From the IMG/VR virus record IMGVR_UViG_3300025324_000025, positions 1 to 32,035 of that record: a stretch of 32,035 bases of DNA, one strand, 5' to 3'. The notes below the pieces were generated by a model. That model was not told the DNA's origin. It worked only from the letters and a program-made list of their open reading frames with translations, and ran no database searches. The stretch comes from a virus. The position numbers and the translations under genes were made by a program. Shown here in pieces: positions 1-7,996 of the stretch (the stretch's first letter is position 1; each line of letters begins with the position of its first letter).

Positions 1-1407
1 CGTAGTGAACACTCCAGGCGCTGCCACACTCACTGCTGTAACATTTAAGGCTGTAATAGTAACCGAAACGTTACTATTAGTAATAATAGGATTCAAAGCC
101 CCAATTACACGCCCGTTGCTTTGCATAATTGTCATTGATTTATTTGCTGCAAAATCAGCGATAGAAGACGCGCCACGCGATCCGTTCACCGCAGCCCAAT
201 TATCAAGACAATTGTTCCATAATAAATTATACAAAGGGAAGGTATCGAGATTAGCTCGCAAGGTAGCACCCGAAGTTTCACTTCCAATGCTTCCGCCATT
301 TGCTGCAATGTATCCAAAAGGCGCTGTTCCATCATCTGAAAAAGTTTTTTGACCAGTTCTAGGAGAGCATGTAACTGCGTCTGTCATATCGTAGGGAGTA
401 TATTGCTCAGTAGGAATCACCGTACCGGTATACATACACGGTTTAATGAAATCTAAAATAGTGGTAGCCCCCAAAGGCAACTTTATTCTCAAAAACAGGC
501 CATCATTTCCACAACTCCCGAGTACTTTTCCGGTTACCGAGGGCACCGTGAAGGTAGTATGATATTTTATCCATTCTGAAGTGGTCGTGAAAGTTTCAGC
601 TGTACTGTCGACAACGGCAGAGGGAGACCCGCCGTCCCCAAAAAATTGCGCAACTGATAACCTTAATTGATTGGCTCCTGCCAATGACCTCGCCCAAATA
701 GAAAATGTGACCTCTACTTCTGTTAAGTTTTGAACTTTATTAGTAATAGGAATTTGAACAAATTTATATGTTTCAGTGCCTTGCACAGTGCAGGTATACC
801 GACAAAATTGCAAAGGTGTAATATCTCCTGCTAAAGCCGTACTTCCCAAAGTAAAATTTATAAATTCTATTTTATCAGTGGCCGTCGTATTACTTTTTAG
901 AAACCAAATATCAGGCCCAAAATTAGAGGACGTATGAGCAAATCCAGCATGCGCCCCGGGGGCTATTTTAAATGCGGTAGAGGCAATAGGTGTTGGGCTA
1001 CTTCCAAAATTATTATGGAGCTGACTATTTACAATCAAATTTTGCAATCCATTATGAGTTTCTGGGGCAGGTCCCGACTGAGTCTGACCTGGGAAATTAT
1101 TTTGATCCCATTGAAAAACATTATTAATGTCATAGACTCTAATATAATATTGATTTTCCGCATCGGTAGAGTCTTGTTCCCAATAAAAAGGCCCTTGAGA
1201 ACCATTAGCATCAAATAAAATTGAGTTATATCCTCCAATCACTGTAGTTGGCCACGGGATAGTTCCCTCTGGGTCTTGATAAACAATTTTTTGCACGCTA
1301 GGATTTTGGCTTTCAAAGGCCTGTAAATAACCGGCCCCAAGCGGCTTGCCAGTTAAGTCAGCGACGTACCATTTCGGATTTGGGGCAAGAGTATATGTAA
1401 TTGTCAT
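1..1407 (-). CDS. Tail collar/fibre protein, N-terminal part (cut by window edge)
   Basis: The reading frame opens at ATG 1407 and has no stop down to base 1, giving 469 residues. The start region (MTITYTLAPNPKWYVADLTG) and the following 'GAGYLQAF' and 'YWEQDSTDAENQYYIRVYD' stretches resemble head-proximal parts of phage tail fibres. The middle looks like a carbohydrate-binding-type beta sandwich. Near residues 380-450, 'APFGYIAANGGSIG' and 'NKSMTIMQSNGRVIGA' resemble the first half of a tail-collar domain, which normally ends in a His-rich stretch that is missing here. That missing half is found at 30887-31537 on the same strand, and joining base 31537 to base 1 keeps the frame exactly. It lies just downstream of the ejection-protein genes, where P22-like phages keep late tail genes. 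The tail role is a confident inference; the receptor is unknown. Confidence 0.75.
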   Translation of the reverse strand, partial: MTITYTLAPNPKWYVADLTGKPLGAGYLQAFESQNPSVQKIVYQDPEGTIPWPTTVIGGYNSILFDANGSQGPFYWEQDSTDAENQYYIRVYDINNVFQWDQNNFPGQTQSGPAPETHNGLQNLIVNSQLHNNFGSSPTPIASTAFKIAPGAHAGFAHTSSNFGPDIWFLKSNTTATDKIEFINFTLGSTALAGDITPLQFCRYTCTVQGTETYKFVQIPITNKVQNLTEVEVTFSIWARSLAGANQLRLSVAQFFGDGGSPSAVVDSTAETFTTTSEWIKYHTTFTVPSVTGKVLGSCGNDGLFLRIKLPLGATTILDFIKPCMYTGTVIPTEQYTPYDMTDAVTCSPRTGQKTFSDDGTAPFGYIAANGGSIGSETSGATLRANLDTFPLYNLLWNNCLDNWAAVNGSRGASSIADFAANKSMTIMQSNGRVIGALNPIITNSNVSVTITALNVTAVSVAAPGVFTT

Positions 1408-1421
1408 TCCAAACTCATTTT

Positions 1422-3287
1422 TTAAAATAAATGTTTAAATAAAGCATTTGTAGTATTCCATCCACCGGATGCTAAAGCCGAGCCTCCTAAAATTTTCAGG
1501 CTATTTTTAATAAGTTTTTTTGTAGCACCTGGAGTGCGCCTGTTTTTAGCCAGAGCATTTTTTATTTCCGTGTTAAGGTGGTAACCGGGATTATCACGCG
1601 ATGCAATCCCAATCCCTTTATGTTTTGCTTTGGTTAAAATTTTTGTAACTTTCTCTGGATCGTAATCCTCCGGATCGCTCCTGGCCGAGAGGAGATCATC
1701 TAATTCTGGATAAGATCTAATTTCAAATTCTCCCTTAAAAGGCGCATCAGCTGCTAAATAATGGCCGGCTAAGTTAGTACCATTTTGTGCATCGTAGTCT
1801 CCCAGCCCCTTGATTATTAAATTTTTAATTCCATGATCTGCGGCTCGCAATACGTCAGCTTGGCTTTTTAATATTTTTGGAGAGTTAGCAGAAGATAAAA
1901 AAACCCGGCGAGCTTCTAAAGCATTCCCAATATTCTGATTGTCTAAAAGATTTTTATAAGCCTCTGTGGGATTAAGAGGATTTTTATTCCTTCCATAATC
2001 TTCAGTTCCTAAGGGGAATTTTTTTTCAAAAACTTTATCAAAATTTTTTCCTAGTGCATTTTTTAATTCTATTGCTTGGCGGGTTTTTGAAGTAAGAGGT
2101 AAATTTTCCTCGTCACTGTCCTCTCCGAAAGCATGGTCATGTTGAAGAGTGGCCCCTAAACTATCCCCCAGCCACCCCCGCATATTTTGAGGAGCATAGG
2201 GGTTATCTCTTAAAATAGGATAATTTTTAGCATTATTTAAATCTTTAAGTTTATCGGCTGCGGATCTTTTAAATACATTTTTAGTAGTGCTAGTGGAGCG
2301 GCCTTCTCGCAAGTAAGATTGCATCGCTGGCTTTAATAAATTTGAATTAACCGAAGTTTCTCCGTGCGTTAAAAGAGCCTCTTGTGCGGGAGAAATTTCT
2401 GATGAATTTTTAATAGTGTTAAATATAGAAGTAAGAGCACGTGCATTTCCTACGGTAGGAGCAGCAACCATTTTGTCGTAGGCATCATTTATTCCGCTAT
2501 CATTATTAGGAAAAGCCATTTTTAAATTTTCACCAAATCCTGGAGAAATAGCTGATTCAATAGCCATTCTATTATCTTCTAATTTTTCAGCCGCACTAGA
2601 GGGCACTTCTTTGGATTTAGGAGATACATTTACTTTATATTCTATACCAGTGGGTAAAGGATGGTCGCCGGCTTCATTTGCATGACTAACCGCAGTTACG
2701 GCCTTTAAATAATTTGCTTTTCTTAAGGCTTTTAAATTTTTTATTCCGTCTGCGGCGATTTCGTCCGCGGTAGGCCCAGCCAATAGCCTAGTTAACCCCG
2801 TGCCTGCTACATCGGCTGCCTCTATTCCTCCTACAATCGCTGGCCCATACATCCCAATATTTTTAGCCACTCGGTTAAGAGGTGTGTTAGGAATTCCTAA
2901 TGCCTGACTTAGGTGATAAGGAATAAAGCCGCCACCCTGGTTTTTTTCCACAATTTTGCGCGCAGCTGAAGGCAACCAGTTAGTCGCGTCTCGACTGGGA
3001 TCGGCTAGTGCCTCGTCAAATCTAGACCCTCCTTCTACGGCTCCAACTAACCCACTTTCCAGCGCATGTCCGCCGATGGCTTTCCAAGAGGGGGAGGATG
3101 GTAAAGAGGCACGCGCAGGCTTCACGCCGCCTTTGGGGGGAGCAGATTTGCGTTGGCCAGTTCCACCGGCTAACTCCCAGCCGGGACCGGGAGGGGAGGG
3201 AGAAGCAGCGGAGTTCGATGGTCCACTACCCCCGGCTAATTCCCAACCGTCTCCGGGGGGGGAGGGAGTAAGATTACCTATGCGCAT
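1422..3287 (-). CDS. Ejection (internal virion) protein, P22 gp16-like by position
   Basis: This encodes 621 residues, close to the 609 of P22 gp16, and it is the third large gene after the gp10-like gene, which is where P22 has gp7-gp20-gp16. Ejection proteins leave the capsid with the DNA and form a conduit across the envelope. I see no enzymatic motif. The protein is polar and helical with two short Ala/Gly hydrophobic stretches (about 150-175 and at the C-terminus). The first ~50 residues contain two copies of a Pro/Gly/Trp-rich unit (SPPGxGWELAGG) encoded by GC-rich DNA unlike the rest of the gene. The start at 3287 follows a purine-rich GGGGGGAA site and overlaps the preceding gene by 14 nt. 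Assignment rests on synteny and size, not on recognised residues. Confidence 0.6.
   Translation of the reverse strand: MRIGNLTPSPPGDGWELAGGSGPSNSAASPSPPGPGWELAGGTGQRKSAPPKGGVKPARASLPSSPSWKAIGGHALESGLVGAVEGGSRFDEALADPSRDATNWLPSAARKIVEKNQGGGFIPYHLSQALGIPNTPLNRVAKNIGMYGPAIVGGIEAADVAGTGLTRLLAGPTADEIAADGIKNLKALRKANYLKAVTAVSHANEAGDHPLPTGIEYKVNVSPKSKEVPSSAAEKLEDNRMAIESAISPGFGENLKMAFPNNDSGINDAYDKMVAAPTVGNARALTSIFNTIKNSSEISPAQEALLTHGETSVNSNLLKPAMQSYLREGRSTSTTKNVFKRSAADKLKDLNNAKNYPILRDNPYAPQNMRGWLGDSLGATLQHDHAFGEDSDEENLPLTSKTRQAIELKNALGKNFDKVFEKKFPLGTEDYGRNKNPLNPTEAYKNLLDNQNIGNALEARRVFLSSANSPKILKSQADVLRAADHGIKNLIIKGLGDYDAQNGTNLAGHYLAADAPFKGEFEIRSYPELDDLLSARSDPEDYDPEKVTKILTKAKHKGIGIASRDNPGYHLNTEIKNALAKNRRTPGATKKLIKNSLKILGGSALASGGWNTTNALFKHLF
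3166..3268. repeat. Two GC-rich 37-bp repeat units inside the ejection gene
   Basis: Units at 3166-3202 and 3232-3268 match at about 31 of 37 positions, beginning CCGGCTAA and ending GGGGAGGGAG. The second unit with its flank can fold on itself (CCCCCGG pairing with CCGGGGG across a 17-nt loop). The first has CCGGC/GCCGG. Both are in frame and encode a SPPGxGWELAGG peptide on the minus strand. Composition is far more GC-rich than the surrounding gene. This resembles palindromic repeat elements that insert in frame into proteins, but a local duplication is also possible. Confidence 0.6.
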
Positions 3288-4071
3288 TATTCCCCCCTAT
3301 TTTTTTAACCCATAAACGACCGTTAGAATAATGATAGGCTGTATTGCCAATTACGATGGGATTTCCTTTTTGTAACTCACGTGCCTGCGAGTCGGACAAA
3401 TTTAAATTTTCTAAAAGAGACATTTGATAAGACGGTAAATCCCATGAGGGCAATTGAGGATCTTGAGTAGCTCTTAGAGATGCTGTGGGAGCCGATGGAG
3501 ATGTCCGTGTTGCCCCTGGCAATCCAATCAATTTATTTCCTAATGCGGCTCGTGCAGCTTGTTTATAGGGCTGCACTAGCGCATTTGGCCCTCCCCGGTA
3601 GGGAATTCCCAAAAAATTATCGGCTAAATGAGTGATAATATTTATTTTGTTAACTGCATTCGCATCTTGATGAGCAATTTGAGGCTGAAAAGTTCCTCCT
3701 AATTTCCCCAGAGTGGCTCTTCTAATTTGAGCAGCTTGTGGGGTGGAAAGTCCGGCAGTTCCTCCTCCAGAAACGGCAGCTCCTGGTCTGTTCCCATAAT
3801 TTAAAACTTGGTGAAGTGCTGCCTGCAAAGGATTTACTAAATTATTTTTTTGGGTAGCAGTAAAATAAGGACTGGATAAAGCATTCGTCACGGATGGTAG
3901 CATATTTGCCAACATTTGAGATTTTAGAAGTTCAGGTTGAGCCTTAGCTTTAGCGCGTGCAATTTGACTCGCATACATAGCCTGCCGTAATACATTTCCT
4001 TGATGAAGCGCTGTTACTACGGGATTCCCCGCGGTCATCGGATTAAGTAAAGCAGTAAATGGTAATCTCAT
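3274..4071 (-). CDS. Putative ejection protein (P22 gp20 position)
   Basis: This 265-residue protein is rich in Ala, Gln, Asn and Leu and has no transmembrane helix or enzymatic motif I recognise. It begins MRLPFTALLNPMTAGNPVVT, followed by a helical Gln/Ala-rich segment (about residues 30-100) and a Gly/Ala/Thr-rich linker. The C-terminal ~60 residues contain 'ALRATQDPQLPSWDLPSYQM'. It lies between two other ejection-type genes, which is the only basis for the role. It is shorter than P22 gp20 (471 residues). A possible ribosome site (AAGAGA) precedes ATG 4071. Confidence 0.5.
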   Translation of the reverse strand: MRLPFTALLNPMTAGNPVVTALHQGNVLRQAMYASQIARAKAKAQPELLKSQMLANMLPSVTNALSSPYFTATQKNNLVNPLQAALHQVLNYGNRPGAAVSGGGTAGLSTPQAAQIRRATLGKLGGTFQPQIAHQDANAVNKINIITHLADNFLGIPYRGGPNALVQPYKQAARAALGNKLIGLPGATRTSPSAPTASLRATQDPQLPSWDLPSYQMSLLENLNLSDSQARELQKGNPIVIGNTAYHYSNGRLWVKKIGGNNAHR

Positions 4072-4102
4072 TTTAGAGTTCTCTTCTTAAATAAAGCAAA
4101 TT

Positions 4103-4756
4103 TTAAAATCCAAATGTATGTGCCAGGCCTTCTCCCATTTGAGCAATTCCTCCAATAGTGCTCGCGGTATTTGCGTTCTGTCCAGCTGACTCGCCAGCGG
4201 CTGTTTCTCCCATCGCCCCTGCTTCGCGACCGTATAAATTCAACAGTTGATTAGCCGAGCCTTGTCCCCCTCTCATTAAATTATATTCCGCCCCCCCATA
4301 TTGACGATTCAAGCTCATCACATGGTTCATCCAATTTTGTAAATCTTGGGAAGAAATATTTTCTGCATTTTGTTCTACCTGAAAATCATATGGACTACTC
4401 CCAACCATCCCATATTGTGAACCCGCATTTTGTGCAGAGCGTACCGCTTGTTGTTGCATAAATTTAGCATACGGGGACTCTTGGTAGGCATCCATCATTT
4501 GGTTAGTAAATTCCTCTGGGTCAGCCATACTGTGAGCCCATTCTTCATATTCAGGGATAGCCTCTTGACCAGCTTCCATATATGGCTGTTCAGCATTTCC
4601 TCCCATTTGAGCCCATTTTTCATAGGCTGCTTGGGCGGCTGAAAATGGGGCGCCAGAATTAATTCCGACGCCTCCTAAAAAACTACCTAATCCGCTTAAA
4701 AAATTTTTATTTTTTAACGTAGTTGGTATCCAAGATGGAAAATGTGATTTTGCCAT
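4103..4756 (-). CDS. Putative ejection / DNA-transfer protein (P22 gp7 position)
   Basis: This encodes 217 residues, near the 229 of P22 gp7. After a basic start there is a glycine-rich hydrophobic stretch (FLSGLGSFLGGVGINSG, residues 19-35). Then comes a Gln/Ala/Met-rich helical body and a Gly/Ala-rich tail ending GIAQMGEGLAHTFGF. This composition, with small residues, glutamine and amphipathic helices, is typical of podoviral internal virion proteins that enter membranes. GAGGAA lies 7 nt before ATG 4756. It is the first of three adjacent ejection-type genes. The role is inferred from synteny and composition. Confidence 0.55.
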   Translation of the reverse strand: MAKSHFPSWIPTTLKNKNFLSGLGSFLGGVGINSGAPFSAAQAAYEKWAQMGGNAEQPYMEAGQEAIPEYEEWAHSMADPEEFTNQMMDAYQESPYAKFMQQQAVRSAQNAGSQYGMVGSSPYDFQVEQNAENISSQDLQNWMNHVMSLNRQYGGAEYNLMRGGQGSANQLLNLYGREAGAMGETAAGESAGQNANTASTIGGIAQMGEGLAHTFGF

Positions 4757-4768
4757 TCTAATATTCCT

Positions 4769-5041
4769 CTATGGAAAATTTACCCATGTATTACTACTTT
4801 CTTTATAAAGTTGTGCACTATCCACATCTGTATTATAAATCATTAATCCATTTTTTAAATTTTTTAGTTGATCCCGTTGCGCAGTCGTCACATTAGGTAA
4901 ATTTACCGTGGTGCTTGTCAAAAATTGACTTAAGTTTTGCCGGTCTGCAGCTAAAAATAAATTCCACGTATCACTTAAATGGCGCCCATCTCTCCCTACA
5001 ATTGCGTCGTATAAGGGATACTGATCAAAGTCTAATGGCAT
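4769..5041 (-). CDS. Small tail protein with fibre-type C-terminal motif
   Basis: This protein of 90 residues starts MPLDFDQYPLYDAIVG. Its end, 'KNGLMIYNTDVDSAQLYKES' followed by NTWVNF, is the 'xMIYNTDTxxxxxY..xxWxxF' pattern often seen in phage tail fibre and collar proteins. It occupies the slot of the tail needle gene (gp26) in P22, directly after the gp10-like gene, but is far too short to be a full needle (233 residues in P22). A GGAG site lies 7 nt before ATG 5041. It may be a structural tail component or adaptor; function not shown. Confidence 0.5.
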   Translation of the reverse strand: MPLDFDQYPLYDAIVGRDGRHLSDTWNLFLAADRQNLSQFLTSTTVNLPNVTTAQRDQLKNLKNGLMIYNTDVDSAQLYKESSNTWVNFP

Positions 5042-5047
5042 ATTATT

Positions 5048-6826
5048 TTACTCCGGTAATTGCGAAACTGCCCATGCAGCCCCAAAAATAGCAAAAGGAT
5101 AAGGATCATAAAATTCTATTTTTACCACCCACCCTTGCCCTCTTGGGATCGTTCCTAATTTTCTATAAACCGTCCTAAAAGTTCTGTTTCCTATGGTGCC
5201 CATTGGGGCCTTCAACTTATATCCATAACTTGTGCCGCCGTCCTTAGAAACAGCCAGGTACAAATGCATATTATTTGCTACAAAGTCTGGCACCTGTAGG
5301 CCTTGCGCCATGTCTATTTGAAATCTGTCCACGCGTAATCGCTGATAGCCTGGCGGGCATAAGACGCGTGTAATGCGCGCTCTTCGAATAGCCTCACTAT
5401 TATTAGTGTAAGTATTCACATCCAAAATATACAAAATTGGTTTTTTATAATCTCCAACATAATTAATTCCGTTTAAATTTCCGCCGCATTGCGCTGGATG
5501 ACGATCACCATTCAAAACTTCCTCCTCATGCCAAAATTTTCCTTGGTCACTTCCAGGATCAGCTTGCGTAAAATTAAATATCATTGCTTGCGATTGAGAA
5601 ACATTAAACACATAAGTATGATTAGCAGCCGTAAAATTCATTCTATAAAAAATAAGACCATTCTCTTTTATTAAAAATGCTCGGCAATCTGATATTTGCT
5701 GATTAGCATAGTACTGTGCCAATTCGTAATCTAATGCGCGGGTGCTCACCGGTAATGCTTCGGTACCACGTACCATCATGACAGCACCCAGTCCATTGCG
5801 TGCCTTGGAAAGAAAAAATATTAAATCAAAATCTGAAACGGCGCTCCCAATAGCAGCACACCCATATTCCATTAATAAAGAATTATTCCTACGAAAAGGT
5901 AAAATAAATCCGATCCCTGCATTCTCCCATACCTCCGTGAAATATTCTGAGAAAAAATAAATTCTTCGGTGCAAAGTTTTACACGCAACAATAGTGCCTG
6001 GATAACTTTCGATAGCACCCTGTTGTAATACGCCTAAGCTAGTAATAGTGTTGGTTGGAGTTCCATCGCTTGTTAAAAGAATGGGAGTATTAGAATAAGC
6101 ATTCTCCTGGGATGAAGCCACTCGGATATGCGTTGCATCTACCCAAATCGCGTAATAGGTGTCTGTATTATTTAAAGGGCTTGGCAACGTACCCGTCGTA
6201 CTCACCGTAAACGGCACGCCGGTTTGATAATTATCGGTGGTGGATAAAATTAACCAATTATTAAGCCCAGTAGAGTCAGCGGTAAATGTACTAACATCGG
6301 GGCCCCACACAACAGCTTGGAGAAACATAGAAATCTGAAAATTAGGAGTTCCACCATCAATTACGCCGATAAAATTATCTAAGGTAAAAGCATCAATTGG
6401 GTGGCCTGGGAAATGCGTATCAGTAATTTTTATAAAAAAAGAATGTACGGTGTCCCAAATATAGCCGTTCACTCCGTCCACAAATAATATTTGATTATCA
6501 TTGGCAGTAATCCCTACATATCCAGACGAAGTATTTTCTAAATATCCTAAGAGACTCACTGTCCCATTGAAGGTTTGTCGATATATTCCATTTCCAACCA
6601 CAATGTATTGAAAATCTAGCAACGTGTATTGGGCTCGTACGCCTTCAGTTTGTTCTGAAAAAACATACTGCGTATTCTTAAGCCCGGAGGTATAAAGTTG
6701 AGATTTTGGTTTTTTTCCCTCCGGGTCTCGGTATTCAAAACAGTTAATTGCGCGCTCGGCGTCAATATTAAGAAGCCGTTGTTTATTAAAGCTGCCGACA
6801 ATATTAAAATCAGTAGTAGGAATCAT
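5048..6826 (-). CDS. Tail accessory / packaged-DNA stabilisation protein, P22 gp10-like
   Basis: This encodes 592 residues from ATG 6826, which has AGGTGA 5 nt upstream; a longer frame upstream overlaps the preceding gene and lacks such a site. The N-terminus (MIPTTDFNIVGSFNKQRLLN followed by DAERAINCFEY) and the repeated 'FQYIVVGNGIYR', 'NQILFVDGVNGYIWD', 'RRIYFFSEYFTEVW' blades fit the Phage_stabilise family, whose P22 member (gp10, 472 residues) extends the portal-tail channel and stops DNA leaking. It sits immediately downstream of the gp4-like gene, as in P22. The extra length is mainly in the middle beta-rich region. Family assignment is from memory of sequence pattern and synteny. Confidence 0.75.
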   Translation of the reverse strand: MIPTTDFNIVGSFNKQRLLNIDAERAINCFEYRDPEGKKPKSQLYTSGLKNTQYVFSEQTEGVRAQYTLLDFQYIVVGNGIYRQTFNGTVSLLGYLENTSSGYVGITANDNQILFVDGVNGYIWDTVHSFFIKITDTHFPGHPIDAFTLDNFIGVIDGGTPNFQISMFLQAVVWGPDVSTFTADSTGLNNWLILSTTDNYQTGVPFTVSTTGTLPSPLNNTDTYYAIWVDATHIRVASSQENAYSNTPILLTSDGTPTNTITSLGVLQQGAIESYPGTIVACKTLHRRIYFFSEYFTEVWENAGIGFILPFRRNNSLLMEYGCAAIGSAVSDFDLIFFLSKARNGLGAVMMVRGTEALPVSTRALDYELAQYYANQQISDCRAFLIKENGLIFYRMNFTAANHTYVFNVSQSQAMIFNFTQADPGSDQGKFWHEEEVLNGDRHPAQCGGNLNGINYVGDYKKPILYILDVNTYTNNSEAIRRARITRVLCPPGYQRLRVDRFQIDMAQGLQVPDFVANNMHLYLAVSKDGGTSYGYKLKAPMGTIGNRTFRTVYRKLGTIPRGQGWVVKIEFYDPYPFAIFGAAWAVSQLPE

Positions 6827-6834
6827 TTTTTCAC

Positions 6835-7575
6835 CTACCCATAAGATAAAATAGTTTGCCAGTAAAATGGAGAAGGGCCAGTCAAAATAAAAGAAGGACG
6901 AATGGTCAAATCTATATCGTTTGCTGCTTCCAATGCCCACATATATTTCTGATAGTCTTCTTCCATCAGAGGCGTCCAGTTAGCCGAAGGATAATAAGAT
7001 GCAAATTGGCGAGCCAACAAATATTGGAATGTTAAATAATATTGAGGAGGAAGACCTTCCAAACTCTGTTGTTGGGTAACCGAATTTAACATACATTTTA
7101 TATTTAATTCGCATGGATAAGGCTGATCTGGCTTGGGGTAGACTGTCAAAACAGAATGAGTTTCTTGCGGATTAAGCATTATGAAAGCTGGCCGCGTTGT
7201 AACATTTGTTTGACGCACTACATTAAAATATTGAGTCCGCGTGATAACTTGAATAGGATAGGATAATTGAGTATCGCCGGCAGTTGGCAAAAAATAATTC
7301 GCAAAAGTTAAATCTACTACTCGGTCCGACACAATATCTACGCCAGGGCCGTTTCCCACTAAATAAACATCTTTTCCTGGCGTAAAAGTAAAATTTAATT
7401 TTTTTAAATAAGGAATGTAAATGCTGTCCGCACTCCACATATTTAATGTGGCATTTATTAGTTGAAGTCCCGTCCTCAACATAAATGCATCCGGAGTTTC
7501 AGTGACTGCTAATTCCCCAATCAAAAAAAGGGAGTCAACAATTAAGTCTGTGGTAGTCGGAATAATCTGACTCAC
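6835..7575 (-). CDS. Head-completion / tail accessory protein, P22 gp4-like
   Basis: This encodes 246 residues. The N-terminal region (TDLIVDSLFLIGELAVTETP, then LINATLNMWSAD) has the helical 'ALR.IG....TP....GLQ.LN.ML..W' pattern of P22 gp4-type tail accessory proteins, which bind the portal after DNA packaging. The remainder is beta-rich. Near 165-215 a helical stretch (LPPQYYLTFQYLLARQFASY) is typical of this group. The gene lies between capsid genes and the gp10-like gene, as in P22. P22 gp4 is shorter (166 residues) and carries a muramidase motif that I do not see here. Confidence 0.7.
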   Translation of the reverse strand: MSQIIPTTTDLIVDSLFLIGELAVTETPDAFMLRTGLQLINATLNMWSADSIYIPYLKKLNFTFTPGKDVYLVGNGPGVDIVSDRVVDLTFANYFLPTAGDTQLSYPIQVITRTQYFNVVRQTNVTTRPAFIMLNPQETHSVLTVYPKPDQPYPCELNIKCMLNSVTQQQSLEGLPPQYYLTFQYLLARQFASYYPSANWTPLMEEDYQKYMWALEAANDIDLTIRPSFILTGPSPFYWQTILSYG

Positions 7576-7596
7576 ACGCTTTCTCCCTTATTTTAA

Positions 7597-7836
7597 TTAT
7601 TTTACGGGAAAGGCTACTTTATCTAATCCTTTAGCAAGACTGCGCGCAAAGTCGGCTGCTTTTTCTCCATCGTTGGTCATGTAAGCATCCAATTCCTTTG
7701 CCTGAGCAGGAATAACGGGGGCTCTCCCAGCATATTTATTCCGACTCATTTGACTAGATTTAACGAATGAGTCCATTGAGTCAGATTGCGTCACCAACCG
7801 GTTCTGACTGCTTCTTTCGCTTTTTGATTTTTTCAT
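7597..7836 (-). CDS. Small basic protein of unknown function
   Basis: This encodes 79 residues, with a Lys/Ser/Arg-rich first half (MKKSKSERSSQNRL) and a helical second half ending DFARSLAKGLDKVAFPVK. ATG 7836 has AGGAG 8 nt upstream. It overlaps the 3' end of the next upstream gene by 56 nt in another frame, so the pair is probably translationally coupled. It lies between coat and gp4-like genes, a place often used for small head proteins. I do not recognise a family. Confidence 0.6.
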   Translation of the reverse strand: MKKSKSERSSQNRLVTQSDSMDSFVKSSQMSRNKYAGRAPVIPAQAKELDAYMTNDGEKAADFARSLAKGLDKVAFPVK

Positions 7837-7978
7837 TTTTAATTTCTCCTAATGTGCAATTTGAATTATTAAAACTCGGGTGAGTAAACCACTCTTTTGT
7901 TTTTAAAAAGTCCATGACCTGATCGTCGGTAACCACTTTCATTCCAAAATTTTTACTGTATATACAGGTCAAAGACAT
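7781..7978 (-). CDS. Small protein downstream of the coat gene, unknown function
   Basis: This encodes 65 residues from ATG 7978, with AAGGA 8-9 nt upstream. The first half (MSLTCIYSKNFGMKVVTDDQ, then VMDFLKTKEWFTHP) could be a small alpha/beta fold; the end is Lys/Glu-rich. The 'V-DDQVMDFLKTKEWFTHP' stretch resembles short conserved phage proteins next to P22-like coat genes, but I cannot name a family. It overlaps the following gene by 56 nt. Confidence that it is translated comes from its ribosome site and tight packing in the operon. Confidence 0.55.
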   Translation of the reverse strand: MSLTCIYSKNFGMKVVTDDQVMDFLKTKEWFTHPSFNNSNCTLGEIKNEKIKKRKKQSEPVGDAI

Positions 7979-7996
7979 TTTTTTATTCCTTTTTCT

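Noticed and set aside
2956-3315. Plus-strand 119-residue Pro/Gly-rich frame
   Set aside because: Shadow of the ejection-protein gene and its GC-rich repeats; no ribosome site and wrong strand for the operon.
5489-5960. Plus-strand short frames inside the gp10-like gene
   Set aside because: They are shadows of a clear structural gene and have no ribosome sites.
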